Assembly: GCA_963708165.1 (NCBI GenBank)
Contig: OY970187.1
Span: 3,410,001-3,474,000, forward strand
Direction: 5' to 3'
Source of the DNA: Rubricoccus sp963708165
GTDB taxonomy: Bacteria > Bacteroidota > Rhodothermia > Rhodothermales > Rubricoccaceae
Length of the DNA: 64,000 bases
Both the position numbers and the translations under genes were made by a program. Under the pieces are notes generated by a model, which did no database searches, was not told the origin of the DNA, and worked only from the letters and a program-made list of their open reading frames with translations. This document shows, in pieces, positions 9,174 to 19,048 of the stretch (its first letter is position 1; each line of letters starts with the position of its first letter).

Positions 9174-9763
9174 GGGGTAGTGAGGGGTGCGTCGCCAGAA
9201 GCTTCAGCAAGTTCTGCCACAGTGGGCTGCGCCCCGGCGGGATGCGCCCCGGCGGGTTGCGCCTCTGGCGTGCGGGCGTCTTCGAAGCGGTTCATCGCGC
9301 GGTTTTTGCGGACTGAGAGCGCGTCGAAGACCTGTCCGTTCATGGCAACGTAGACGCCTGGTGGAAGCGTCTGCACAGCCGCCCACGCAAAGCCGACGTT
9401 GAACTCGGCATCGGACTCGCGAAAGCGAGCGGGCGTCAGCGAGCCGACGAAGACGACCGTCTTGGTCGAGGCCGGGCCCAAGCGCGCCGCGACGGCTTGC
9501 GCCGTCATCGCCATCGTGTCCGTCCCGTGCGTGATAAGGATTCGCTCGGCGCCAGAGGCCGCGACCGCGTCGCTTACGCTCTCGCGGTCGGCGTCGGAAA
9601 TTTCCAGGCTGTCCTTGCGCAGCAGCGTCCCGACGGCAAACGGAAACTGGACACCTGCCGTGCGCAGGATTTCGGCCACGAGCGGGTCACCGACCTCGAA
9701 CTCGCTCTGCGCGTCGAAATACACCTTGTCGATGGTGCCGCCGGTGGTAAAGACCTGAATCAT
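9170..9763 (-). CDS. Short asparaginase-domain protein
   Basis: 197 residues, about the N-terminal domain only of type I/II L-asparaginases (about 330 residues). Both catalytic threonine motifs are present: TGGTIDK at residues 7-13 and THGTDTM near residue 79. A C-terminal tail after about residue 160 consists of PEAQPAGAHPAGAQP, encoded by copies of an extended repeat; 25 bases of it are identical to part of trpS. Stand-alone short asparaginase-domain proteins exist in Bacteroidota, so truncation is not assumed. Overlaps its neighbours by 4 bases on both sides, suggesting an operon. Confidence 0.82.
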   Translation of the reverse strand: MIQVFTTGGTIDKVYFDAQSEFEVGDPLVAEILRTAGVQFPFAVGTLLRKDSLEISDADRESVSDAVAASGAERILITHGTDTMAMTAQAVAARLGPASTKTVVFVGSLTPARFRESDAEFNVGFAWAAVQTLPPGVYVAMNGQVFDALSVRKNRAMNRFEDARTPEAQPAGAHPAGAQPTVAELAEASGDAPLTTP

Positions 9764-10130
9764 GGGGGTCGGGAAAAGAGGTCCTGGACGGCGCCGTAGA
9801 GCGCAGAGACGGCCTCTGGCGTGGTGCTGTGTTCGCGAACGCCCTGAGCAACGCGTGCCGAGTCCGTAGCGTGCTGGGCGAACGCGACCTGCCGCAGGCT
9901 ATCGAGCGGCTCGCCGGTGGTCTCGGCGCGCGCGTCGGCGAGGTGGAGGTCGAGGAGGACGGCCGCGAGCGTGGTGTCGGTCGGCAGCGCGTCGCTGCGT
10001 CGTCGCCAGAGGCTTCGGGTGCTTCGCCGCAGGCGGCGAGCGCGAGGAGGAGCGCGACCGCCAGAGGCCAACGCCTTGGGAGCCGTCGCGCTGTGCGTAT
10101 CGGGGATCGTCTCGCCAGAGGCAGACTCAC
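9760..10130 (-). CDS. DUF4296 lipoprotein, one frame break
   Basis: About 123 residues in two frames. The N-terminus has a basic stretch then PLAVALLLALAAC, a lipoprotein signal with the Cys about residue 34. The second part reads DALPTDTTLAAVLLDLHLADARAE, which matches the DUF4296 signature (a Bacteroidota lipoprotein family of unknown function), and continues to the stop at 9760. The frame is lost near 9990-9998; one missing base there would restore GDDAA-DALPTD. Overlaps the AtuA-like gene and the asparaginase gene by 4 bases each. Confidence 0.75.
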
Positions 10131-10498
10131 GCAGCCTCTGGCGCGGAAACGGTGGGCGCGTCGACCTCCATGCGGAGCAGGTGCGCCGCGTAGGTCTTGC
10201 CCTGCGCGTCGAGCTTGAGCGAAACCGTGCCGCCGCCGCCGAGCGCGCCGTGCAGCATAAAGTTGAGCGCCGAGAGGTTGGGCAGCTCGAACCGCTCGAC
10301 CTCGCCGTCTACGCGCGGCCCGAAGTGTGCCTTGACGCGCTCGGGCGTGATCTGCTCGCGCAGGAATTCGTAGTGGGCCGGGTCGCGGGCGATAAGGCCG
10401 ACGTTGACGGCGTCGCCTTTGTCGCCGCTGCGGCCGTAGCAGAGATCGAGGAGCTTGGGCACGGTCTTCTGGGAGTGTGTGCCGGAAGCTACGGGCAA
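10127..10498 (-). CDS. AtuA C-terminal-like (DUF1446 C-domain) protein
   Basis: 123 residues with CYGRSGDKGDAVNVGLIAR, the hallmark of the small ferredoxin-like domain usually fused at the C-terminus of AtuA (acyclic terpene utilisation) proteins and also found as a separate subunit. Its role here is unknown. No AtuA large subunit is encoded nearby. The last residues (SAPEAA) come from repeat copies. Confidence 0.78.
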   Translation of the reverse strand: MPVASGTHSQKTVPKLLDLCYGRSGDKGDAVNVGLIARDPAHYEFLREQITPERVKAHFGPRVDGEVERFELPNLSALNFMLHGALGGGGTVSLKLDAQGKTYAAHLLRMEVDAPTVSAPEAA

Positions 10499-10567
10499 GG
10501 GGTGGCTGGTGGTCAGAGCCTCGGGGCGCCAGAGGCCTCTGGCAATGCGGTGCCCCTGGCGTTCTGG

Positions 10568-10879
10568 CTAGGCGATGCGTCGCACTCGTCTACGCGCGAG
10601 GTCTGCGGCGAGCCCGAGCGCGAGCCCTCCACCAGTGAGCACGAGAAACCCGATAGGCATCGCGTATTCGTATGTCAGAGAAGGCGCGAGCGCCTGGGCT
10701 AGGGCAGGGCTGCGGCCGGGAGAAGGCCCCGCGGGGTTGACAAAGAAGTCGTAGTCGGCGAGCCACATCAAGAGGCCTCCGATCCCTCCTGCACACGTAA
10801 GGCGGTGTGCGCCTCTTGCAAAGGCCGTCACCAGCCCGACGCCTGTGAGCAGCGCGAGCAGAAGCGTGCCGAGTTGCAT
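10568..10879 (-). CDS. Small multi-spanning membrane protein
   Basis: 103 residues from the ATG at 10879. Three hydrophobic segments: residues about 3-22 (LLLALLTGVGLVTAFA), 27-40 and 68-92 (AMPIGFLVLTGGGLALGLAADLA). It ends with the basic tail RRRVRRIA. No family recognised. Lies just downstream of the DUF4837 gene. Confidence 0.55.
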   Translation of the reverse strand: MQLGTLLLALLTGVGLVTAFARGAHRLTCAGGIGGLLMWLADYDFFVNPAGPSPGRSPALAQALAPSLTYEYAMPIGFLVLTGGGLALGLAADLARRRVRRIA

Positions 10880-10917
10880 GGGTGGTCTGGAAAGCGAGAG
10901 GCGTGAGACGCCAGAGG

Positions 10918-12036
10918 CTATGCGTCGGCCGCTTCGGCGCGCGCCTCGTCGCCCGTCGTGCGGAACGTCGTCGCGATGGATTCCATCTGGCGCAAAAACT
11001 CGCGCTTGTCCAGCGTGCGGCTGGGCGCGAAGGTCATGCCATAGTAGACGAACAGCCGGTCGGTCTCTTGGTCCACAAAGGCGTAGCGGATAAACGCGCC
11101 ACCCATCAGGTCCTCGACCATCATCCACATGCCGCGCGTCTCGCGTGCCTCGCGTCCCGCCAGAGGCAGCGTTTCGCGGGTCATGGGGCGGCGGAAGTCC
11201 TGCTGCACATAGGCGGCGTCCTCCTCGCCTCTGGCGAACATCTCCAGCAAGCCGTCGGTGATGCGGTCGATCTCGCGGTCGTCGGGGAGTTCGGTGACGC
11301 CGTCCTGGGTGAAGACGAAGAAGTCGCGCCAGGAGTCTGGGATGACACGGCGGAAGCGGATAAAGTCGCCCGTCCGGCCCACGACGGTGACGGTCGTGTC
11401 CTGGACCGGCACGTAGTCGTGCTGGATGTTGACCGCCCAGCCGCGCTCTGCTAGAAGCGTGTCCTCGATGGCGTCCTGGCGGCCCACGTCGAACATGTTG
11501 CGCGTGGTGGTGGTGAGCACGTTGCGGTCGAACGCGGCGCGGAGGGAGTCGCCGCGTTCGATGATGGCGCTTGCGAGCAGCGAGTCGTTGGCGGCAGTGG
11601 CGGTGACGGCGACCTGGCCTGCGGCCCACAGGTTCTCGCGGATGGTGACGGCGACCGAGTTGCCCGATTCGATGGCGCCGATCTGCCCTTCGGGAATCCT
11701 CGCGCGGATGTACTCGCCGATAGGTGTCTGCACGCCGATGGGCGCCACGAAGATGACGTTGCGCGTCTCGCGGATCTGCGAGAGAAACTGGCTCGCCAGA
11801 GGCTGATAGCGCAGCTTGAACGCGCCCTGCTGGTTGGGCAGCGTCATGATGGGCTTGGCGAGCTCCTGGCGCACGGCGTCGCCGACGGTTCCGGCCCACG
11901 TCGCGGAGTCGGTCACGACGAGGATCTCGGGGACCCCGCCGACGGCGGGCTTAAGCCCCACAAGCGCACGGTCGCAGCCGCTGAGTGCGGCCGCGGATGC
12001 GAGAAGGGCGAGGGCGACGAGGCGGAAGCGGAGCAT
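10918..12036 (-). CDS. DUF4837 family lipoprotein
   Basis: 372 residues with a lipoprotein signal (ASAAALSGC, Cys21). The body matches the DUF4837 pattern known from Bacteroidota: GVPEILVVTDSATWAGTVGDAVR near the start, then IRETRNVIFVAP, and a late RGMWMMVEDLMGGAFIRYAFVD segment. Function unknown; membrane-anchored on the periplasmic side. It follows trpA on the same strand after 25 bases and may be co-transcribed with the trp operon. No frame break. Confidence 0.82.
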   Translation of the reverse strand: MLRFRLVALALLASAAALSGCDRALVGLKPAVGGVPEILVVTDSATWAGTVGDAVRQELAKPIMTLPNQQGAFKLRYQPLASQFLSQIRETRNVIFVAPIGVQTPIGEYIRARIPEGQIGAIESGNSVAVTIRENLWAAGQVAVTATAANDSLLASAIIERGDSLRAAFDRNVLTTTTRNMFDVGRQDAIEDTLLAERGWAVNIQHDYVPVQDTTVTVVGRTGDFIRFRRVIPDSWRDFFVFTQDGVTELPDDREIDRITDGLLEMFARGEEDAAYVQQDFRRPMTRETLPLAGREARETRGMWMMVEDLMGGAFIRYAFVDQETDRLFVYYGMTFAPSRTLDKREFLRQMESIATTFRTTGDEARAEAADA

Positions 12037-12061
12037 AAAAGGTGTCGGGCGCGGCCCGCGG

Positions 12062-12890
12062 TCAGTCGTGCTGAGTGGCTCCGGCTTTCAACGCCGCAGC
12101 CCAGTCCCGAATTTTGCCCAGCCGAGCCTCTGGCGACGAATCGTCACGCCAGAGGCGGTCGGCGAGGCGGATGAGTGCGCTGCCGACGATGACGCCGTCG
12201 GCTTCCTTGCCCAGTCGCGCCGCGTCGTCGGGCGTGCGGATGCCGAAGCCGACGCACATAGGCAAGTTGCGGGCGTGGATGGCTGTGCGCGTTCGCGCGA
12301 GGTATGACGCCGTGATGTCTGCGTCGGCGAGTTCCGCGCCCGTCAGTCCGGCTTGCGAGACGGCGTAGACGAATCCCGTCGCGCGCTCGGCGACGAGCGC
12401 GACGCGGTCGGGCGCAGTGTTGGGGGCGACGAGGTAGACGGTCGTGAGGTCGTGGTGGGCGGCGGCCTCGTCCAGTTCGTCCGATTCCTCGGGAGGCAAA
12501 TCGGGGAGGATGAGACCGTCTACCCCTGCAGACCGCGCCGCGGCGCAAAAGTCGCTCACGCCGTAGCGAAGGACGGGATTGGCGTAGCCCATCAGCGCCA
12601 GAGGCACGTCGGAGCGCTCGCGGAAGCCTCTGGCGATGTCGAAGACGCCCTCCATCGTCATGCCTGCCGCAAGAGCGCGCTCAGCACGCCTGCTGGATGG
12701 GCAGGCCCTCGGCGACAGGGTCGGAGAACGGCATGCCGAGCTCGATGAAGTCGGCGCCGCCAGAGGCGGCCACGGCGAGCAGCACGTCTAGCGTCGCCTC
12801 TGGCGCGGGTGTGCCCGCGGTGAGGAAGAGGCCGAGGGCGGTCTCGCCGCGTTCGCGGAGGTCGTCGAGAGTGGAGCGGAGTCGGTTCAA
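12062..12890 (-). CDS. trpA: Tryptophan synthase alpha chain, one frame break
   Basis: Cleaves indole-3-glycerol phosphate to indole and glyceraldehyde 3-phosphate and passes indole to TrpB. Visible motifs: LFLTAGTPAPEATLD, the catalytic Glu in FIELGMPFSDPVAEGLPIQQA, the catalytic Asp and phosphate region GLILPDLPPEE, and the C-terminal GFGIRTPDDA. The likely start is a TTG at 12890 (TTG AAC CGA CTC), since no ATG lies in frame before the conserved N-terminus. The frame breaks near 12672: TGCTGAGCG should read TGCGAGCG (QQACERALAAGMTMEGVF), i.e. one extra T. Last trp gene of the operon. Confidence 0.92.
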
Positions 12891-12893
12891 TGG

Positions 12894-12963
12894 GGTACCG
12901 GGTACACGGTGCGAGGTGCGTGGAAGGGCAGCGCGTACCCGGCACCTCGTACCCGGTACCTCT
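12894..12963. repeat. Inverted pair of degenerate heptamer arrays (GGTACCG type)
   Basis: Four 7-bp units (GGTACCG, GGTACAC, GGTGCGA, GGTGCGT) at 12894-12921 face four reverse units (TACCCGG, CACCTCG, TACCCGG, TACCTCT) at 12936-12963 across 14 bases. The whole can fold as a long hairpin between trpB and trpA. Confidence 0.85.
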
Positions 12964-12975
12964 CGGCGCCAGAGG

Positions 12976-14197
<1,222 letters not shown>

Positions 14198-14325
14198 GCG
14201 TTTCGGCGTGCATCGGGGTGGGCGGAACACTCGGGCGCTCGCGAGGGCGCAGCGAGCGGCATCGGGCGGAAATGTCGTGGAGGCGATACCCGGTACGCTC
14301 GGTGACACGGGTAGGTGCCACGCCG

Positions 14326-14991
14326 CTAGGCGGCAGCGTGGAAGGCGTCGAAGAAGGCGGCCATCTTGTCGAAGTCCTTGACGCCAGGGGCTTCTTCGAG
14401 GCTGGACGAGAGGTCGATGGCGAACGGGCGCATGGTGTCGATGGCTTCGGCGACGTTGTCCGCGCCGATGCCACCTGCGAGAAAGGTGGGAAACGCGCGC
14501 GCGACGTTTTTGGCGAGGCGCCAGTTCATGCTCTCGCCCGTTCCGCCCCACAGACTCGTGCTGTGCGTGTCGAGCAAGAGGTAATCCACCGAGTCCCGGT
14601 ACGGTTCAGCGATCGCGAGGATCTGCTCCGATGCCGCGTCGCTCACGACCTGGATGGCTTTGATGACCGTCAGGCCCGCCTCGCGGACAGCGGCACACGC
14701 CTCTGGCGTCTCGTGGCCGTGCATCTGTGCGACGGCGAAGCCGCCCGCTTCGCTCGTATCGATCACGTCCTGCGCCTCGCGGTTGACGAACACACCGACG
14801 GCCTGTGGCCCGACGGCCCATTCCATGATCTCCTTGGCCGTGCGCGGGTCGACAAAGCGCGGGCTTTCGCGGTGCTGGATAAAGCCCAGGTAGTCGGCGC
14901 CGTTGGCGGCGCAGAAGCGGGCGTCTTCCAGACGCGTGATGCCGCAGATTTTGACGCGGGTGCGGTCGTCGCTGGGGTCGATGGGCAGCAT
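14326..14991 (-). CDS. trpF: Phosphoribosylanthranilate isomerase
   Basis: 221 residues from the ATG at 14991, whose A is shared with the trpC stop (TAATG). Motifs: VKICGITRLEDA with the catalytic Cys, GFIQHRESPRFV, LLLDTHS with the catalytic Asp, and the phosphate-binding FLAGGIGADNV. Catalyses the Amadori rearrangement of PRA to CdRP. The 3' flank 14198-14325, before trpB, contains no gene. Confidence 0.95.
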   Translation of the reverse strand: MLPIDPSDDRTRVKICGITRLEDARFCAANGADYLGFIQHRESPRFVDPRTAKEIMEWAVGPQAVGVFVNREAQDVIDTSEAGGFAVAQMHGHETPEACAAVREAGLTVIKAIQVVSDAASEQILAIAEPYRDSVDYLLLDTHSTSLWGGTGESMNWRLAKNVARAFPTFLAGGIGADNVAEAIDTMRPFAIDLSSSLEEAPGVKDFDKMAAFFDAFHAAA

Positions 14992-15843
14992 TAGGCGGGC
15001 AGGTTGGCCGGGGTGAGTGCGCCTCTGGCGGCGATGGCGATGGCGGTCTCGCGGCGGAGCTTGGCGAGTGCGCGGCCGGGGTCCTGCTCGCGCATAAGCG
15101 ACGTGCCCACGAGCACGGCGTCGGCACCCGCGGCGTGGACGCGCGCGGCGTCTTCGCCAGAGGCGATCCCGCTCTCGGCCACTTTGGCGGGGCCGTCGGG
15201 AAGCTGTGGCATCAGGCGCTCGCTCAGGCCGAGGTCGATGGTGAAGTCGGTCAGGTCGCGGTGGTTGACGCCGATGGCATCGAGCGCGGACAGGTCCACG
15301 GCGCCAGAGGCCATCTCGGCTTCGGCCTCGCTGTGGACTTCGAGAAGCACGCTCAGGCCCAGCGCGTGAGCGCGGTCTACCAACTCGGCCATCGTCGGCG
15401 CGTCGAGCGCGGCGGCGATGAGGAGCACGGCGTCGGCGCCGAAGGCGCGGGCCTCGGCGATCTGATAGGGCGTGACGATGAAGTCCTTCCGCAAGCAGCG
15501 GGAGGTCGACCGCGGCTCGGACCTGCGCCAGGTGCGCGAGCGAGCCGCCGAACTGGCTGTCTTCGGTCAGAACTGAGATCGCGGATGCGGCCGCGGCTTT
15601 GTACGCCGCGGCGTGCTGGGCGGGCTTGTACTCGGGCTTGATCACGCCTTCGCTCGGGCTCGCGCCCTTGCACTCGGCGATAAACGCGAGGCCGTCGGGG
15701 CGCGTGAGGGCACGTTTGAGCGAGAGGGTGGGGGCGTGGAACGCGCTGCGCTGCTCCAGCGCCGCCAGAGGCTGCAAGACTTCGCGCTCTGCGGCAGAGG
15801 CGCGGGCGCTGGCGACGAGGGTGTCGAGGATGGTGCTGCTCAT
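14991..15843 (-). CDS. trpC: Indole-3-glycerol phosphate synthase, one frame break
   Basis: About 283 residues. N-terminal half: IAECKGASPSEGVIKPEYKPA with the catalytic Lys, then SVLTEDSQFGGSLAHL. Second frame: RKDFIVTPYQIAEARAFGADAVLLI, LLEVHSEAEAEMA, IGVNHRDL, AESGIASGEDA, AVLVGTSLM. The break lies near 15494: CTGCTTGCGG should be CTGCTGCGG (DLPLLRKDF), one extra T. All catalytic residues are present. The start overlaps the trpD stop by 4 bases, and its stop abuts trpF. Confidence 0.94.
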
Positions 15844-16880
15844 GCTGTCGCGAGGTCTGCGGTGGCCTCCACGAGCGCGTTGAGCTTACCGAGGGCGCCA
15901 CCTCCGCCGATGCTCTCACGGGCGGCGTCGAGCGCGGCGTCCAGCCCTTTGAACTCGGCCGACGCCAGAAGCGCGTAGGCGGCGTTGAGCAGCACGATGT
16001 CGGCCTGTGGCCCGCCCTTGCCGCTCAGCACGTCGCGCACGATCTCGGCGTTCTCCTCTGGCGTCCCGCCCTGCAGCGCGGCGGCGCTGACGCGCGCCAG
16101 GCCGAATTTCTCGGGCACGACGGTTTGCTCCAAGAGCCCTCCGTCGAAGGCGTCGGAGCCGGTCTGATAAACCGTCGTGGGCGAGGTGGTCGAGAGCTCG
16201 TCCAGACCGTCATGCGCGTAGACGACCACGACGTGCTCGCTGCCCAGTCGCATGAGGATGTTCGCCATCATGCGCGCCGTCTCGTCCGAGAAGGCACCGA
16301 TGAGCTGGCGCTTGACGCGCGCCGGGTTGCACAGCGGCCCGAGGATGTTGAAGAACGTCCGCACACCGAGTGCGCGCCGGACGGGCATCACGTGCTTCAA
16401 GGCGGGATGGAATTGTGGCGCGAACAAAAACGCGATGCCGGTCTCGTGCAAGCACCGCTCGACGCCAGAGGCGTCCAGGTCGGCGCGCACGCCGAGCGCG
16501 CTCAGCACGTCGGCACTGCCGCTGGAGGACGAGACGCCCTTGTTTCCGTGCTTGGCGACGGGCACGCCTGCGCCCGCGGCCACAAAGCTCGCGGCGGTCG
16601 AGATGTTGAACGAGCCGGAGTGGTCTCCGCCGGTCCCGCACAGGTCGATGGGGTTGAGGTCGCCCGCGTCGACGGGGATCGCGAACTCGCGCATCACCTT
16701 GGTGAAGCCGGTGAGTTCGTCCAGCGTCTCGCCTCTGGCGCGAAGTCCCATGAGGAGTCCGGCGATCTCTTCGCCAGAGGCCTCGCCGCGGAGCATGAGG
16801 TGCATCGCGCTTTCGGCTTGGGGCTGGGTGAGGGTCTCGCCTTCGGCGATCAACTGCAGGATTGGTTTCAGAGAACTCAT
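15840..16880 (-). CDS. trpD: Anthranilate phosphoribosyltransferase
   Basis: 346 residues from the ATG at 16880 (MSSLKPILQLIAEG). Motifs: DLCGTGGDHSGSFNISTAASFVAAGAGVPVAKHGNKGVSS in two adjacent blocks, which form the PRPP and anthranilate sites, then HPALKHVMPVRRALGVRTFFNILGPLCNPA. Transfers phosphoribose to anthranilate. Intact. The 4-base ATGA overlap with the four-helix-bundle gene upstream shows that the inserted gene is translationally knitted into the operon. Confidence 0.96.
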   Translation of the reverse strand: MSSLKPILQLIAEGETLTQPQAESAMHLMLRGEASGEEIAGLLMGLRARGETLDELTGFTKVMREFAIPVDAGDLNPIDLCGTGGDHSGSFNISTAASFVAAGAGVPVAKHGNKGVSSSSGSADVLSALGVRADLDASGVERCLHETGIAFLFAPQFHPALKHVMPVRRALGVRTFFNILGPLCNPARVKRQLIGAFSDETARMMANILMRLGSEHVVVVYAHDGLDELSTTSPTTVYQTGSDAFDGGLLEQTVVPEKFGLARVSAAALQGGTPEENAEIVRDVLSGKGGPQADIVLLNAAYALLASAEFKGLDAALDAARESIGGGGALGKLNALVEATADLATA

Positions 16881-17311
16881 TCTGAGGTGGGGTACGGGGT
16901 GCCGGGTACGAGGTACGGGTCGGGCTCGTCTTCGGAGACACGGCCCGTTCGCTTGCGGTTGTGATGAGCGAGGGCGCCGGTCGCGGCAGAGATGCGCGAT
17001 GCGAGTCGGGACAAATCGGCGAAGGTGTCTTGGTCGATGTATCCGAGGTCGAGCGCGGCGTAGAGTTGAGATCGGACTTCGCCAGAGGAGCCTCTGGCGA
17101 TCAAAAGGAAACGGGCAAACTCGGCGGGACTGCGTCTCTCGAAGCCTTCGGCGATGTTTGAGGTGATTGAAACAGAGGCGCGCTGGATCTGGTCGCGGAG
17201 GCCGAAGTCCCGAGAGAAGGCGCCCTCTCGTGTGACCTCGTAGATCCGCCGCGTCAACTCTCGACCGAGTTGCCATGCCTGGATCTCTTCGAACCGCTTG
17301 AACCCGCTCAC
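16877..17311 (-). CDS. Four-helix-bundle protein of the 23S rRNA intervening-sequence (S23/IVP) family, inside the trp operon
   Basis: 144 residues, start at the GTG at 17311 that overlaps the trpG stop (GTGA). The signature F-E-E-I-Q-A-W-Q-L-G-R-E-L-T-R, LRDQIQRASVSITSNIAEGFER and FLLIARGSSGEVRSQLYAALDLGYID is diagnostic for the four-helix-bundle/S23 family. Molecular role unknown. Heptamer arrays flank it: 16891-16918 lies inside its own 3' end (encoding YLVPGTPYP) and 17319-17346 lies in the 3' end of trpG. It looks like an insert carried with the repeats into the operon. Confidence 0.9.
   Translation of the reverse strand: MSGFKRFEEIQAWQLGRELTRRIYEVTREGAFSRDFGLRDQIQRASVSITSNIAEGFERRSPAEFARFLLIARGSSGEVRSQLYAALDLGYIDQDTFADLSRLASRISAATGALAHHNRKRTGRVSEDEPDPYLVPGTPYPTSE
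16891..16918. repeat. Heptamer array (GGTACGG type), 4 units
   Basis: GGTACGG, GGTGCCG, GGTACGA, GGTACGG. Encodes the C-terminal residues of the four-helix-bundle protein. In inverted orientation to the array at 17319-17346. Confidence 0.88.
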
Positions 17312-17934
17312 GACGACGTACCCTGTACCTCGTACCCCGTACCCGCCCGCGTCAACGCGGCCCGCACCCAATTGCGCACCATCTTGGGGCCTTCGGTCGT
17401 GAGCACGCTCTCGGGGTGAAACTGGACGCCGCAGACAGGATGCGTTGTGTGCCGAAGCCCCATGACGATGCCCTCGCCTCTGGCGTCCTCTGCGCTTTCC
17501 GCCGTCACCGCCAGAGGCTCGGGGAGCGTCGCGCGGTCCACGATGAGCGAGTGGTAGCGGGTCGCGACGAAGTCGGGCTCGACGCCCTCGAAGACACCCT
17601 CGCCGTCGTGGCGCACGCGGCTGGTTTTGCCGTGCATCAGCGTCGGCGCGTGGATCACGTCGCCGCCGTAGACCTCGCCGATAGCCTGCATGCCCAGGCA
17701 CACGCCGAAGATGGGCGTCGAGGCGCCGAGGTCGCGGATGAGCGCGTTGGTGATGCCCGCGTCGGCCGGGCGGCCAGGGCCGGGAGAGATGAGGATGCCC
17801 GCCGGGTTTAGCTCGCGCACCTCGTCCACGGTGATCTCGTCGTTGCGCACGACGCGCAGGTCCTCCGTCTCCGCGCCCACCAGGTGGACGAGGTTGTACG
17901 TGAACGAGTCGTAGTTGTCGAGGACGAGGATCAT
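17308..17934 (-). CDS. trpG: Anthranilate synthase component II (glutamine amidotransferase)
   Basis: 208 residues. Class I glutaminase: LDNYDSFTYNLVHLVG at the N-terminus, ISPGPGRPADAG, nucleophile Cys in GVCLGMQAIGEVYGG, and the His/Glu of GVQFHPESVLT. Supplies ammonia to TrpE. The final residues (AGTGYEVQGTSS) are encoded by the heptamer array at 17319-17346 and lie beyond the usual family end, so the array has extended the protein. Confidence 0.95.
   Translation of the reverse strand: MILVLDNYDSFTYNLVHLVGAETEDLRVVRNDEITVDEVRELNPAGILISPGPGRPADAGITNALIRDLGASTPIFGVCLGMQAIGEVYGGDVIHAPTLMHGKTSRVRHDGEGVFEGVEPDFVATRYHSLIVDRATLPEPLAVTAESAEDARGEGIVMGLRHTTHPVCGVQFHPESVLTTEGPKMVRNWVRAALTRAGTGYEVQGTSS
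17319..17346. repeat. Heptamer array (reverse GGTACGG type), 4 units
   Basis: TACCCTG, TACCTCG, TACCCCG, TACCCGC. Lies within the trpG 3' end and pairs in inverted orientation with 16891-16918 around the four-helix-bundle gene. Confidence 0.88.
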
Positions 17935-17968
17935 GGTGGTGGGGCCTCTGGCGCCAGAGGCGTGTCGT

Positions 17969-19048
17969 CTAGCGGATCGTGGTGACGAGGCCGGTCGCCT
18001 CGCGGACGCGGGCGAGCGTGGCGGACGCCGCAGACTGCGCAGCGGTGGCGCCCTGGCGTAGAACGTCCCACACGTCGTCCGGGCGGGCCTCCAACTCGCG
18101 GCGCCTCTGGCGCGCGTCGGCGAACTCCGCCTCGATCATGCCCAGCAGCGCTTTCTTGGCGTGCCCATAGCCGTAGCCTCCCGCACGGTAGCTCTCCGCG
18201 ATCTCCGCCTGCTCTTCGCCAGAGGCGAAGAGCTTGATGAGCGCGAAGACGTTGTCGGCCTCGGGGTCCTTCGGGTCCTCCAGCGGCGTCGAGTCCGTCA
18301 CGATGGACATGACGGTCTTTTTGAGCGCCTTGCCCTCTTCAAAGATGGGGATCGTGTTGCCGTAGCTCTTGGACATCTTGCGGCCGTCGATGCCGGGCAC
18401 GATGGCGACCTCCTCTAGAATGCGCGCCTCCGGAACGGGCAGAATGGGCTCAGCCTCTGGCGCGAACGTGTGGTTGAAGCGGATCGCCAGATCGCGCGCG
18501 ATCTCGATGTTCTGCTTCTGGTCGGCGCCGACAGGCACGAGGACGGGTGCGCTGGGATCGCCGTAGGCGAGGATGTCGGCGGCTTGGAGGATGGGGTACG
18601 CCAGAAGCCCGCCGTTGGCGCCCAGTCCCTGCGCCACCTTGTCCTTGTACGACACGCCCTTTTCCAACTGGCTGACGGGCGTCAGCGTGAGGAAAATCCA
18701 GGTTAGCTCCGTCACCTCCGGCACGTCGCTTTGCACGAACAGGTGCGCGTTCGCAGGGTCGAAGCCCAGCGCGAGGTAGTCCAGCGCCACGTCAAACGTG
18801 AGCTGCCGCAGCGCCTTCGCGTCGCGCAGCGAGGTCAGCGCGTGGTAGTTGGCGATAAAGAAAAACGCCTCGCCTCTGGCGGAGGTGTCCTTCGAGTTGG
18901 CGATGTGCTGCCGGATCGCGCCGAAGTAGTTGCCGATGTGCAGCGTCCCCGACGGCTGGATGCCGGAGAGCAGCGACGGCACGCCAGAGGCCCCGGCGGG
19001 TTGCGCCTCTGGCGAAGACGCAGGAGAGCGGTTGAGAGCGGTCTCCAT
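17969..19048 (-). CDS. trpS: Tryptophanyl-tRNA synthetase
   Basis: 359 residues, class I synthetase. HIGN at residues 37-40 and KMSKS near residue 213 are the ATP-binding signatures; GADQKQNIEIARDLAIRFN and LTPVSQLEKGVSYKDKV are typical. Charges tRNA-Trp. Its presence in the trp operon couples charging capacity to the attenuator. The first about 22 residues (NRSPASSPEAQPAGASG) precede the conserved core and are encoded by a composite repeat that shares 25 identical bases with the asparaginase-like gene; translation might instead start later. Overlaps the upstream 157-residue gene by 1 base. Confidence 0.95.
   Translation of the reverse strand: METALNRSPASSPEAQPAGASGVPSLLSGIQPSGTLHIGNYFGAIRQHIANSKDTSARGEAFFFIANYHALTSLRDAKALRQLTFDVALDYLALGFDPANAHLFVQSDVPEVTELTWIFLTLTPVSQLEKGVSYKDKVAQGLGANGGLLAYPILQAADILAYGDPSAPVLVPVGADQKQNIEIARDLAIRFNHTFAPEAEPILPVPEARILEEVAIVPGIDGRKMSKSYGNTIPIFEEGKALKKTVMSIVTDSTPLEDPKDPEADNVFALIKLFASGEEQAEIAESYRAGGYGYGHAKKALLGMIEAEFADARQRRRELEARPDDVWDVLRQGATAAQSAASATLARVREATGLVTTIR

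Noticed and set aside
9170..9763. Asparaginase truncated by mutation
   Set aside because: Both catalytic Thr motifs are present, the ends overlap neighbours by 4 bases in an ordered operon, and short stand-alone asparaginase-domain proteins are known.
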